Of a stretch of DNA of 47,600 nucleotides, positions 15,931 through 24,400 are shown in pieces; within the stretch, counting starts at the first letter, position 1; each line of letters starts with the position of its first letter. The notes beneath the pieces are model-generated. The model was given only the letters and a program-made list of their open reading frames with translations. It was not told the origin of the DNA and did not search any database. The DNA is from an uncultured Jeotgalicoccus sp. (GTDB taxonomy: Bacteria > Bacillota > Bacilli > Staphylococcales > Salinicoccaceae). Location: contig CANRKV010000001.1 of NCBI GenBank assembly GCA_947631305.1, positions 1 through 47,600 of the forward strand, in the 5' to 3' direction. The position numbers were made by a program, and so were the translations under genes.

Positions 15931-17649
15931 TTATATTTGGCTGAACTGTGCCTGATGAAGTCCTTTGTACACTCCATTATCAAGTGACAGCAGTTCGTCA
16001 TGTGTACCGCTTTCGGCGATGCCGTCTGTCGTAACCACCATAATACGGTCTGCATTTTTAATCGTTGCAAGACGGTGGGCGATAACAAGTGTCGTCCGTC
16101 CTTCAGCAAGACGGTTCAACGCGTCCTGAATATACATTTCGGTTGCTGTATCAAGGGCACTCGTTGCCTCATCGAGTACTAAGATCGGCGGATTTTTTAA
16201 GAACATGCGTGCAATAGCGATACGCTGTTTTTGTCCTCCCGACAGTTTTACGCCGCGTTCTCCGACAATTGTCTCGAGACCGTCTCTGTAGCTGTCGACA
16301 AGTTCTTTCAGCTGCGCTTTTTCAAGTGCATCGTAAACTTCTTCGTCTGTTGCCTCGGGCTTGCCGTAAGCAACGTTTTCTTTTAATGTACCGGCAAATA
16401 AAAATACATCCTGCTGCACAGTACCGATATTTTCACGGAGTGAAGATAATGTTAAATCCCTGATATCAGTTCCATCGATGGAAATACTGCCTTCTGATAC
16501 ATCATAGAAGCGGGGAAGGAGTGAGCATAACGTCGTTTTCCCGGCACCTGACGGGCCGACGAAAGCAATCGTTTCACCCGGTGTAATAGTAAAGGAAATA
16601 TCAGTCAGTACATTTTTCTCTTCATATTTGAAAGTTACATTATTGTAATGGATATTACCTTTTACATTGGTTAAATCATGTGCATCTTCTTTTTCCTTAA
16701 CATCCTGCTGAATTGCCATCGTGTCGAGGAAATGTTTAAACCCAGCAATACCGTTCGGATACAGCTCGATCACAGCATTAATTTTCTCAAGCGGTTTGAA
16801 CAGCACGTTCGAAATTAAGATGAATGCTGCGAAATCACCGTAACTGAGTTCACCGTTCATTACGTAATACGCGCCGGCTATAAGAATAAATACAGTGACT
16901 AAACGCATCAGCATATAAGTGCTGGACGTATTGAAAGACATAATCTTATACGCTTTTAATTTCGTCGCTCTGAACCGTTCGTTAATTTTTTTAAACTCTT
17001 CAAACTCCTGGTCTTCGTTGGCAAATGCCTGAACTAAACGGATGCCGCCGATTTTATCTCCGATCAAATGGTTGAACTCGGATACTCGTCCAAATAATTC
17101 CCGGAAAGCGACAGTCATTTTTTTGTTGAAGTAAATTGCGATAACTAAAATTAACGGCACGATAATAAATGAAATTATCGCGAGTTCAGGGTGTATGTAA
17201 TACATAATTCCAAATGCGCCGAGCAGCGTCATAATCGCAATAAATAAATCCTCGGGACCGTGGTGAGCCATTTCCCCGATATTCATCAGATCATTCGTCA
17301 GACGCGTTAACAGTTTTCCTGTCTTTGTGTTATCGAAAAATCTGAATGATAATCTTTGTATATGACCGTACAGATCGTTCCGGATATCCCGCTCGATGTT
17401 TGTTCCGAGCATGTGCCCCCAGTATGTTACGATAAACTGCATAAATGTATTGAACAGATAAATGAACACCAGTCCCACAGCAGCGATTAATATCCATTTC
17501 CAGTTGTTGGTCGGCAGCAGTTCGTCTATGAACAGGCTGACAATTACAGGGAACGCGAGTTCCAGAAGACCAACGATAACAGCAGATAGAAAATCGATTG
17601 TGAATAAGGCTTTATAAGGTGCGTAATAAGATAAAAATTTCTTCACCAT
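15931..17649 (-). CDS. ABC exporter half-transporter, Sav1866/multidrug type
   Basis: The 572-residue protein has a six-helix transmembrane domain (about residues 1-310) and a C-terminal nucleotide-binding domain with Walker A GPSGAGKTT, Q-loop VQQDVFLFAG, signature LSGGQKQRIA, Walker B ILVLDEATSALD and the IAHRLAT H-loop. Length and the SYYAPYK...FPVIVSLFIDELLP start match homodimeric exporters of the Sav1866 / lipid-flippase type. ATG 17649 has AAGGA upstream and is preferred to the TTG two codons earlier. It is divergent from ddl. It may export drugs or lipids; the substrate cannot be read. Confidence 0.9.
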   Translation of the reverse strand: MVKKFLSYYAPYKALFTIDFLSAVIVGLLELAFPVIVSLFIDELLPTNNWKWILIAAVGLVFIYLFNTFMQFIVTYWGHMLGTNIERDIRNDLYGHIQRLSFRFFDNTKTGKLLTRLTNDLMNIGEMAHHGPEDLFIAIMTLLGAFGIMYYIHPELAIISFIIVPLILVIAIYFNKKMTVAFRELFGRVSEFNHLIGDKIGGIRLVQAFANEDQEFEEFKKINERFRATKLKAYKIMSFNTSSTYMLMRLVTVFILIAGAYYVMNGELSYGDFAAFILISNVLFKPLEKINAVIELYPNGIAGFKHFLDTMAIQQDVKEKEDAHDLTNVKGNIHYNNVTFKYEEKNVLTDISFTITPGETIAFVGPSGAGKTTLCSLLPRFYDVSEGSISIDGTDIRDLTLSSLRENIGTVQQDVFLFAGTLKENVAYGKPEATDEEVYDALEKAQLKELVDSYRDGLETIVGERGVKLSGGQKQRIAIARMFLKNPPILVLDEATSALDTATEMYIQDALNRLAEGRTTLVIAHRLATIKNADRIMVVTTDGIAESGTHDELLSLDNGVYKGLHQAQFSQI

Positions 17650-17808
17650 GATCAATCCTTTTTATATAATATAAGCCATTAGATTATACCACTATTAAAT
17701 TTTTACAGGATGATAATATTTCGGAATCCGCATGATAAAAAATTAACTTATTGTCTGAATTGGTGTAAAATCAAGGATACATAATAAACAGATTTGAGGA
17801 ACCTATAT

Positions 17809-18867
17809 ATGAACAAAATAAACGTTGGTATTATATACGGCGGTAAATCGACAGAGCATGAAGTATCAATACGTTCTGCAAAAAGCGTATTTGAAGCTTT
17901 GAATAAAGAGAAATATAATGTCAGTCTGATTAACATTACTAAAGCGGGAGAATGGCTTCTCGCAAACGATAATGAAGAAATCACAGCGCTTGATAATACA
18001 AACAGCGAAAAAATATCAGTTGTGCCGTCAAACGGTCTGATGGCTGACGGTGAAATTATTAAAATGGATGCGGTGCTGCCGATTCTGCATGGTACTGCAG
18101 GAGAAGACGGCAGTATACAGGGACTGCTTGAACTGGCTGAGATTCCTTATGCAGGATGTAATGTCCGCAGTTCAGCGGTATGCATGGACAAGGATATGAC
18201 GAAGCGGCTGCTTGAACTTAAAGGAATCGGCGTCGCACCTTCAATTGTTCTCAATTACTATGAAAAAGATGGACAGACATATGAGCATGCCAAAGAGAAA
18301 CTGGGTGTGCCGATGTTTATTAAACCGGTTAATCAGGGCTCGTCTGTAGGTGTATCGAAAGTTTCAGATGAATCATCATTTTATAAAGCACTGGATTCAG
18401 CATTTTCCTTCGATACGAAAGTGATGATTGAGAGTGGCATTGAAGGCCGTGAGATTGAAGTATCCGTGCTGGGTAACGAAGAGCTGTTCGTCTCAGTGCC
18501 CGGTGAAATTGTCTCGCAGACGGATTTTTATTCATACAGTTCAAAATATCTGGATGAAAGCGGCGCACTGTTAAATATTCCAGCCAAACTGGAAGAAGAA
18601 ACGACGAAACGAATACAGCAGATTGCACATGATACATTTAAAGCACTCGATTGTGAAGGTATGGCAAGAGTGGATGTATTCTTAACGCCTGACGGTGAAA
18701 TTATCGTTAATGAAGTGAATACTCTGCCGGGCTTTACAAGTATCAGCATGTATCCTAAATTACTCGAAGCTTCAGGTATTCCGTACAGCGAGACACTCGA
18801 CAGACTGATTGAATTAAGCCTTGAAAGATATGAACGGTCTGAAAGCTTGAAAACAGATATTTCTTAA
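17809..18867 (+). CDS. ddl: D-alanine--D-alanine ligase
   Basis: The 352-residue ATP-grasp enzyme makes D-Ala-D-Ala for peptidoglycan. It shows YGGKSTEHEVSIRSA, LPILHGTAGEDGSIQGLLELAEIPYAG, FIKPVNQGSSVGVSK, EGREIEVSVLGN and NEVNTLPGFTSISMYPKL, all hallmarks of Ddl. GAGGAA before ATG 17809 fixes the start over an upstream TTG. It leads a likely three-gene unit with a GNAT gene 15 bases downstream and pepT after that. It is not followed by murF as in some Staphylococcaceae. Confidence 0.95.
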   Translation: MNKINVGIIYGGKSTEHEVSIRSAKSVFEALNKEKYNVSLINITKAGEWLLANDNEEITALDNTNSEKISVVPSNGLMADGEIIKMDAVLPILHGTAGEDGSIQGLLELAEIPYAGCNVRSSAVCMDKDMTKRLLELKGIGVAPSIVLNYYEKDGQTYEHAKEKLGVPMFIKPVNQGSSVGVSKVSDESSFYKALDSAFSFDTKVMIESGIEGREIEVSVLGNEELFVSVPGEIVSQTDFYSYSSKYLDESGALLNIPAKLEEETTKRIQQIAHDTFKALDCEGMARVDVFLTPDGEIIVNEVNTLPGFTSISMYPKLLEASGIPYSETLDRLIELSLERYERSESLKTDIS

Positions 18868-18882
18868 AAAGGAGACATATGT

Positions 18883-19389
18883 ATGATGATCCGTTTGGCA
18901 GCACCCGAAGATGCACGGGGTATCGCACAAGTTCAGGTTGAAAGCTGGAATACTACGTATCCCGGCATAGTGCCTAAAAGTTATCTCGACAGTCTGGATA
19001 TAAAAAAGAGAGAAAAAATCTGGAAACAGGCAGCGGTAAATCAGCCGCTCTATGTTGCCGAGCTCGACGGAGAAATTGTCGGATTCGCCATCGGCGGAGA
19101 AAACAGAGATAAGGATACATATCCGGAATTCGACGGCGAACTGTATGCGATATATTCATACGAACACGTTCATGGCAAAGGCATTGGACGTGCGCTGTTT
19201 GAAAATGCTGTAAGGAATTTAGCGGAACGCGGTTATAAAAAAATGGTTATTGCCGTGCTGTCGGAAAATCCGACGGTGAATTTTTATAAACATATGGGCG
19301 GTTATTATCTCGGAGAAGAGACGATTACCATCGACGGAGTATTTATACAGGAATCATTTTACGGTTATGATGATATTACTAAGATATAA
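18883..19389 (+). CDS. GNAT family N-acetyltransferase
   Basis: The 168-residue protein carries the GNAT acetyl-CoA core: IRLAAPEDARGIAQVQVESWN at the N terminus, LYVAELDGEIVGFAIGG for the central strands, and the pyrophosphate-binding loop HGKGIGRALF (about residue 100), followed by LSENPTVNFYKHMGG. AAGGAG precedes the start. It lies between ddl and pepT with short gaps, so it is probably co-transcribed, but the acceptor substrate is unknown. Confidence 0.88.
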   Translation: MMIRLAAPEDARGIAQVQVESWNTTYPGIVPKSYLDSLDIKKREKIWKQAAVNQPLYVAELDGEIVGFAIGGENRDKDTYPEFDGELYAIYSYEHVHGKGIGRALFENAVRNLAERGYKKMVIAVLSENPTVNFYKHMGGYYLGEETITIDGVFIQESFYGYDDITKI

Positions 19390-19407
19390 AAACAGGGGAT
19401 GAAATTA

Positions 19408-20628
19408 ATGAAAGAAGAATTAATTGAACGTTTATCAAGATATGCAAAAATCGATACACAGTCGGACGCATCAAGTGAAACAGTACCGTCTACTGACAAA
19501 CAGTGGAATCTCTTAAAGGAACTGGAGACGGAACTGAATGCAATCGGCATGAGTGATGTTAACTTAGACGATAAAGGCTATCTGTTCGCAGCACTTCCTG
19601 CAAATACTGAAGATAAAAAGACGATTGGATTTTTAGCTCACGTTGATACCGCAACTGACTTTACAGGAACAAATGTTAAACCTCAGCTCGTAAAATACGA
19701 AGGCGGCAACATTATTCTTAATGATACATTGGATATTGTTCTGTCACCGGAACAGTTCCCGAATTTAAATAATTATAAAGGCCACACACTGATGACAACT
19801 GACGGGAGGACACTGCTTGGTGCAGATAATAAAGCTGGTGTGGCAGAAATAGTAACAGCTGTAGAATACTTAATTAATAATCCTGAAATCAAACACGGTA
19901 CAGTAAAAGTCGGTTTTACTCCGGATGAAGAAATCGGACGCGGGCCGCATGACTTTGACGTTGAAAAATTCGATGCTGACTTCGCATACACAGTAGACGG
20001 CGGCCCGCTTGGCGAACTCCAGTATGAAAGCTTTAATGCCGCAGGCGCATCGGTTAAAGTAACGGGAAACAGTGTCCATCCCGGCACAGCGAAAAATAAA
20101 ATGGTAAACGCTGTCCGTATTGCAGCTGACATTATTACAGGTTTTGACGCTGAAGACACACCTGAGAAGACAGAAGGTTATGAAGGGTTCAATCACATAT
20201 CAAACCTCGCAGGTGACGTTGAAACAGCGGAATTCAGCATGATTATCCGCGACTTTGACACAGCATCATTTAAAGAACGCAAAGAAGCAGTAGAACAGAA
20301 AATTAGTGACTTCCAGGAAAAATATCCGGAAGCAGCAATAGAACTGAATATGACCGATCAGTATTACAATATGAAAGAAGTCATAGAAAAAGATATGATG
20401 ATTGTAAACCTTGCTGAAGAAGCAATGAAATCATTAGGCATAGATCCGGTGATCCAGCCGGTTCGCGGAGGAACAGACGGATCGCAGCTGTCTTATAAAG
20501 GACTGCCGGCACCAAATATCTTTACAGGCGGAGAAAACTTCCACGGGAAATTTGAATTCGCTTCGATAGAAGATATGGAGAAATCAGTGCAGACAATCGT
20601 TAAAATTATTGAGTTAAACGCAAAATAG
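19408..20628 (+). CDS. pepT: Peptidase T (tripeptide aminopeptidase)
   Basis: This 406-residue M20 family zinc peptidase removes the N-terminal residue from tripeptides in the cytoplasm. Metal and catalytic motifs are FLAHVDTATD, LLGADNKAG, TPDEEIGRG (general base and zinc Glu), YTVDGGPLGELQYE and the terminal PVRGGTDGSQLSYKGLPAPN with GGENFHGK. The ATG at 19408 has AGGGG nine bases upstream, while the ATG three codons earlier directly abuts that site. It is the last gene of the ddl unit and converges on the MFS gene. Confidence 0.95.
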   Translation: MKEELIERLSRYAKIDTQSDASSETVPSTDKQWNLLKELETELNAIGMSDVNLDDKGYLFAALPANTEDKKTIGFLAHVDTATDFTGTNVKPQLVKYEGGNIILNDTLDIVLSPEQFPNLNNYKGHTLMTTDGRTLLGADNKAGVAEIVTAVEYLINNPEIKHGTVKVGFTPDEEIGRGPHDFDVEKFDADFAYTVDGGPLGELQYESFNAAGASVKVTGNSVHPGTAKNKMVNAVRIAADIITGFDAEDTPEKTEGYEGFNHISNLAGDVETAEFSMIIRDFDTASFKERKEAVEQKISDFQEKYPEAAIELNMTDQYYNMKEVIEKDMMIVNLAEEAMKSLGIDPVIQPVRGGTDGSQLSYKGLPAPNIFTGGENFHGKFEFASIEDMEKSVQTIVKIIELNAK

Positions 20629-20685
20629 GGACGGAATTGGTATAAATGAGTTTCAAGTGTGTCCCAAACCAGTTTTTAAACAAAC

Positions 20686-20719
20686 AAAAATCAGCAGAGA
20701 CTAATCTCTGCTGATTTTT
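20686..20719. terminator. Bidirectional terminator between pepT and the MFS gene
   Basis: AAAAATCAGCAGAGA and its exact complement form a perfect 15-bp stem with the four-base loop CTAA, giving T-runs in both directions. The stop codon of the minus-strand MFS gene lies in the loop. Confidence 0.93.
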
Positions 20720-22182
20720 TTCTTTTCATCATTTATCGGACGTGCCTTAGCAATTGATTGACCGATTGTATCCGCAGCACTGGACTGTTTCAGGAAGAAC
20801 GAAGCGATAAGTGCTAAGAATAAGAAACCTGTACCAACGAGGAATGATAAGTTAATACCTTCCAGTGTTGCCTGGTTAATCATTGCTTCCGTAGGGTTAT
20901 CCATATTGTTTACCGTAATATTTGTGTATGTCTGCATTACTGTAATCAGGAGAGCAATACCGATTGATCCGCTGACCTGATTCAGCATACTGTTCAGCGA
21001 TGAACCATGCGGCGTCAAATGAGCCGGCAGCGAGTTCATGCCGTTGGTCATTACAGGTGTATTAACCATCGTCATACCAAGAGCGCGAATCATATAAATT
21101 GTTAACAGATACGAAAATGATGTATCTATTTCGAGACGGCTTAGGAAGAATGTTGTGACAACAGCCAGAGTTAATCCGGTAATTGCCATTACTTTCGGGC
21201 CGTACATATCAAACAGCTTGCCTGATACAGGACTCATCAGACCCATAATCAGTGCTCCCGGGAGCATTAAAAGACCTGTATCCAGCGGACTCAGCCCCTG
21301 AATATCCTGCATGAAAATCGGAATTAAAATCATTCCTGCGAATAACGCCATATTTGCAGCACCGATGATCAGTGAAGCAATTGTGTACATTGAGTATTTA
21401 TATACTCTGAAGTCGAGCATTGGATGTTCCAGTTTAAACTGTCTCATAACGTAAAGTGTAATAGCTGCAATACCTAAAAGCAGCGGAATTAATACGCTTG
21501 AGCTTGCGAGTCCGTTTTCTCCTGCAGAACTTAAACCGTAAAGCACTCCTCCGAATCCGATAGTGGACAGGATAATGGAAGTGATATCAATATGTGCTTC
21601 ACGGTGCTGCTGTACTTCAGGAAGTTTCCAGAACCCGACAGCGAGAACAATAATCAGTATCGGAATCATCATATAGAACAGCATATGCCATGAATAGCTT
21701 TCAACGACAATACCGGATACAGTAGGTCCGATTGCAGGTGCGAAGAACATCACTAAACTGAAGAGTCCCATCGCAGTACCGCGTTTATCAGGCGGGAAGC
21801 TGCTTATCATAATATTCATTAAGAGCGGCATCAGCATTGCAGAACCCGACGCCTGAATCATACGACCTAAAATCAGAACGATAAAAGTCGGTGAGAATCC
21901 GGCAACGACAGTACCGAGAAGAAACAGTGACATGGCTGTTAAAAATAAAGTTCTGGCGCTGAATTTCTGCATCAAATACGCTGTGGTTGGTATGATAATA
22001 CCGGAAACAAGCATGTAGGATGTAGAAACCCATTGAACGGCTGAAGTGGAAATCCCGAAATCATTTTTGATTGCGGGAAGAGCGACGTTTAAAAAAGTGT
22101 TTGATAAGAACGAGATGAAAGCACCGGATAATAAAATAATTATTAATTTGTAATCCGGTTTTTTCTGAGATATTTCAGACAT
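20701..22182 (-). CDS. DHA2 family MFS drug exporter (14 TM type)
   Basis: The 493-residue protein has about 14 membrane segments. Family marks are the N-terminal LSNTFLNVALPAIKNDFGIS, WVSTSYMLVSGIIIPTTAYL, the LGRMIQASGSAMLMPLLMNI motif C-like region and PPDKRGTAMGLFSLVMFFAPAIGPTVSG (antiporter motif C). These point to proton-driven export of drugs or lipophilic compounds. The stop codon is within the shared terminator loop. TATAAT upstream on the minus strand (near 22223) may be its -10. No regulator gene lies adjacent. Confidence 0.88.
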   Translation of the reverse strand: MSEISQKKPDYKLIIILLSGAFISFLSNTFLNVALPAIKNDFGISTSAVQWVSTSYMLVSGIIIPTTAYLMQKFSARTLFLTAMSLFLLGTVVAGFSPTFIVLILGRMIQASGSAMLMPLLMNIMISSFPPDKRGTAMGLFSLVMFFAPAIGPTVSGIVVESYSWHMLFYMMIPILIIVLAVGFWKLPEVQQHREAHIDITSIILSTIGFGGVLYGLSSAGENGLASSSVLIPLLLGIAAITLYVMRQFKLEHPMLDFRVYKYSMYTIASLIIGAANMALFAGMILIPIFMQDIQGLSPLDTGLLMLPGALIMGLMSPVSGKLFDMYGPKVMAITGLTLAVVTTFFLSRLEIDTSFSYLLTIYMIRALGMTMVNTPVMTNGMNSLPAHLTPHGSSLNSMLNQVSGSIGIALLITVMQTYTNITVNNMDNPTEAMINQATLEGINLSFLVGTGFLFLALIASFFLKQSSAADTIGQSIAKARPINDEKKKISRD

Positions 22183-22255
22183 TTATTTTCCCCTTTTACC
22201 ATAAAATCAATTTAACTATTATACCCCATATTAAATAAAATTTCATTAAAAAGAT

Positions 22256-22432
22256 TTAACCTATACGATTATCAATCTGAATATAAATAAAGAAACCGAC
22301 TGTAACCCCTAGTAAAACTGAAATCGGCAGGGCATATGTGTCTGGTATGGATGGTAAGAATGTTTCAATAACCCAGTGAATTCCTACAAAGCAAAGTGCC
22401 ATGATAACGATAGAGCCTAAAACTCGGGTCAT
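22256..22432 (-). CDS. Small membrane protein, two helices
   Basis: A 58-residue product starting MTRVLGSIVI with two hydrophobic segments (about 5-24 and 31-50) ending IQIDNRIG. AAGGAGGAG lies just before the ATG at 22432, making this start much better than the longer in-frame ORF start at 22477. It precedes the MFS gene on the same strand with a ~75-base gap. No family recognised; expected in the membrane. Confidence 0.65.
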   Translation of the reverse strand: MTRVLGSIVIMALCFVGIHWVIETFLPSIPDTYALPISVLLGVTVGFFIYIQIDNRIG

Positions 22433-22550
22433 AATTCTCCTCCTTTTTGAAATAACTGTATCTTTAAATCTTATCAAACCTTAAGGTGGACATGTGAGTA
22501 AAATACCTTGATAATATAAGTTAATCAGTATTAGTGGAGGGAAACTTATT

Positions 22551-23342
22551 ATGAAGACAAATTTTCATAATTATGCCGAGGAGTATTTTAAACACAGAAA
22601 TGATATTCCAAGTGTATTTTTTGAAGAACTGGCTAAAAGAAACATCGAGGTATCAGGAAGTAAAGTTGCAGATATCGGAGCCGGTCCCGGGTTCGTCAGT
22701 AAAGCGTTGAGCGATCATGGTGCAATTGTCGATGCAGTTGAACCATCAGAAGAGTTTATTAAAATTGGCAAGAAATATGTCGGCAATGATGACAGAATCA
22801 GTTTCACTAAAGGTACTGCTGAGAAAACAGGTCTCGCAGATGACACATATGATATTGTAATCGTAATGAGAGCCTGGCATTGGTTTGACAGCGAGAAAGC
22901 AGCTAAAGAAGCGAGACGCATTCTTAAGCCGGATGGGATTTTAATCGTTGCGGATATCGGATTTAAAGTATCCAGCAAGATGATGAAAGACTCGATGAAA
23001 ATTGTTAAGAAAAATTCCAAACATGAAGAATTAAAACCAGCCGGATCTAAAGATGATTCAATCCAGAAGATTAATGGTTTCCCTGTTGAATGGTTCAGTG
23101 ACTGGCGTCATGAAAAATTAGATCTTGAAGAGTTCTTCAAGCACGAATACAAAGTTAAATTTACAGATCAGGAATGGCTCGGCAGATTGGGCACTTCATC
23201 ATGGCTTGTAAGCTTTAAAAAGAAACAGATGGACAAGACGATGGAAAAAATTGCTAAACTGCTGAATTCCATGGACGACGAGAAGAAACATAAAGTACCT
23301 CACGTCTTGAATGTAGCAATATTAAGAAATAAACATAAGTAA
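22551..23342 (+). CDS. Class I SAM-dependent methyltransferase
   Basis: The 263-residue protein has methyltransferase motif I VADIGAGPGFVSKAL (about residues 39-53), an acidic residue after VDAVEPSEE, and DDTYDIVIVMRAWHWFDSEKAAKEARRILKPDGILIV. The middle HWFD and LKPDG pieces match the type 11 group often seen in small-molecule methylation. GGAGGG precedes the ATG. It is a single gene with its own terminator; the acceptor is unknown. Confidence 0.88.
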   Translation: MKTNFHNYAEEYFKHRNDIPSVFFEELAKRNIEVSGSKVADIGAGPGFVSKALSDHGAIVDAVEPSEEFIKIGKKYVGNDDRISFTKGTAEKTGLADDTYDIVIVMRAWHWFDSEKAAKEARRILKPDGILIVADIGFKVSSKMMKDSMKIVKKNSKHEELKPAGSKDDSIQKINGFPVEWFSDWRHEKLDLEEFFKHEYKVKFTDQEWLGRLGTSSWLVSFKKKQMDKTMEKIAKLLNSMDDEKKHKVPHVLNVAILRNKHK

Positions 23343-23352
23343 TATTCAGTAT

Positions 23353-23381
23353 AAAAAAGAGCGATTATTTCGCTCTTTTTT
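23353..23381 (+). terminator. Rho-independent terminator
   Basis: AAAAAAGAGCGA and TCGCTCTTTTTT form the stem with a short loop; T-runs follow. It ends the methyltransferase unit. Confidence 0.9.
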
Positions 23382-23399
23382 ATTTTTTTCGAAAAAGTA

Positions 23400-23413
23400 T
23401 GAAAACGTTTCAA
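23400..23413. promoter_or_regulatory. Cre-like imperfect palindrome 1
   Basis: TGAAAACGTTTCAA has the AAACGTTT core of LacI/CcpA-type operators and is flanked by GTAT/ATAC. It departs from the cre consensus near its 3' end. It starts 29 bases before the better site. Confidence 0.4.
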
Positions 23414-23428
23414 TACATAATTAATTAA

Positions 23429-23442
23429 TGAAAACGATAACA
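23429..23442. promoter_or_regulatory. Catabolite-responsive element (cre)
   Basis: TGAAAACGATAACA fits the cre consensus TGWNANCGNTNWCA at every fixed position. It lies about 142 bases before the -35 of the small-protein gene, so it would act at a distance or belong to a transcript not recognised here. The 334-base stretch 23343-23676 otherwise holds only the terminator, the second cre-like site and the promoter listed. Confidence 0.55.
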
Positions 23443-23583
23443 ATACGGGTTATTATGCATAATGATGAATAATGTATATAAGGTGTAACATTACATAAAA
23501 CTTTACTACATGACTTGCTTATAGTAGATGAATTATCTAAAAATTGGTAATAGACTTACTTTGATAAAATCATCACATAATCT

Positions 23584-23612
23584 TTGAAATCCCTTGGTGT
23601 ATATAGTATTAT
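23584..23612 (+). promoter_or_regulatory. Promoter for the 49-residue protein
   Basis: TTGAAA (23584-23589) and TATTAT (23607-23612) are spaced by 17 bases. The transcript would begin near 23619, giving a short leader to the ATG at 23677. Confidence 0.65.
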
Positions 23613-23676
23613 TAAGATACATAAAAGAGGTACAGAGAAATACTCTAATATAAAATTTCAAAAAGGAGGACTAAAA

Positions 23677-23826
23677 ATGATTATATCTGATAAACTTACA
23701 GCAGAAGTCCGTATGCAGGAATATAAAGAAGTTGCGTATAATAATTCAATTTTAACAGAGAAGAAAAGTAACGAAAAAACTAAGCGTCCATTTTTAAATA
23801 AACTAATCAGCGCTTTATCTCTGTAA
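23677..23826 (+). CDS. Small protein of unknown function (49 aa)
   Basis: The ORF starts MIISDKLTAEVRMQEYKEVA and ends LNKLISALSL. AAAGGAGGA stands six bases before the ATG, a near-perfect ribosome-binding site, and it has its own promoter and terminator, which makes a real gene likely despite its size. It is polar with a basic middle (KKSNEKTKRP) and a short amphipathic C-terminal tail; no signal peptide or membrane helix. I do not recognise it. A catabolite-regulated small regulatory protein or peptide is only a guess. Confidence 0.65.
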   Translation: MIISDKLTAEVRMQEYKEVAYNNSILTEKKSNEKTKRPFLNKLISALSL

Positions 23827-23848
23827 TAACCAGTTAAATATAAACGAT

Positions 23849-23880
23849 GCCATTCCTGAAGAGAGAGGAATGGCTTTTTT
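23849..23880 (+). terminator. Rho-independent terminator
   Basis: GCCATTCCT and AGGAATGGC form a 9-bp stem with an 8-base loop followed by TTTTTT. It ends the small gene and may also serve the convergent VOC gene. Confidence 0.9.
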
Positions 23881-23884
23881 GTGT

Positions 23885-24262
23885 TTAAATTAAATTTAAT
23901 TGCCACGATACACCGAACTGATCCTGAATCCACGCATAGCGTTTACTTACATTATAGTCATCCAGCGGAATATGAATGGCTCCATTTTTCTTCAGCTTTC
24001 TATACAGCATCTCAATTTCATTTAGATCTTCACATTCAATATAGACTGACATACTTGGTGTAAATGTGAATTCAGAAGGCACTTCCGAATCGCGAATCAT
24101 CAGATGCATTTCACCGATGCGGATGATTGCCTGCTGTATTTTATTTGAACCTGTATAGTTCACAAGCTGAATAATATCGAAGTTATGGAACACCTCTTTA
24201 TAGTATTCAAGTGCTTCAAAGGCACGTCCCTCAAACGTTAGGAAGGGCATTGCTGCTCTCAT
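23885..24262 (-). CDS. VOC superfamily protein (PhnB-like glyoxalase fold)
   Basis: The 125-residue protein begins MRAAMPFLTFEGRAFEALEYYKEVF and contains IGEMHLMIRDSE and VYIECEDLNEIEMLYRKL, ending DQFGVSWQLNLI. This is the PhnB-like (3-dmu-9_3-mt) branch of the vicinal oxygen chelate fold. Despite the PhnB name it is not part of the phosphonate locus 18 kb away. Members bind small ligands or metals; the reaction is unknown. A GGGGG-type site precedes the ATG on the minus strand. Confidence 0.85.
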   Translation of the reverse strand: MRAAMPFLTFEGRAFEALEYYKEVFHNFDIIQLVNYTGSNKIQQAIIRIGEMHLMIRDSEVPSEFTFTPSMSVYIECEDLNEIEMLYRKLKKNGAIHIPLDDYNVSKRYAWIQDQFGVSWQLNLI

Positions 24263-24323
24263 TTTATTTTCCCCCTTTACAACTGATATAGTATTGTTTA
24301 CAATTTTATGAGAACAGACTGAT

Positions 24324-24339
24324 ACAGTTTAAAAACTGT
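24324..24339. promoter_or_regulatory. Perfect palindrome upstream of the MetNIQ-type operon
   Basis: ACAGTTT-AA-AAACTGT is a perfect 7-bp inverted repeat, 62 bases before the ATPase start, and a third half-site ACAGTTT lies at 24362-24368. It is a plausible operator. No S-box or other riboswitch pattern was seen in the 138-base leader. Confidence 0.5.
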
Positions 24340-24400
24340 TACATATCTATATTTTATTATAACAGTTTGCTGCAGATGAAATTTGTAAAGGAGACATTAA

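Noticed and set aside
15825..16109. A 94-codon minus-strand ORF overlapping the leader region and ABC exporter end
   Set aside because: It is in another frame over the well-supported exporter gene and has no ribosome-binding site.
23885..24262. PhnB-like name suggesting a link to phosphonate use
   Set aside because: The PhnB name is historical; the gene is 18 kb away from the phn locus and has no shared promoter or neighbours.
24263..24400. SAM riboswitch before the MetNIQ-type genes
   Set aside because: The leader is short and shows no S-box core or terminator; only a palindrome was found.
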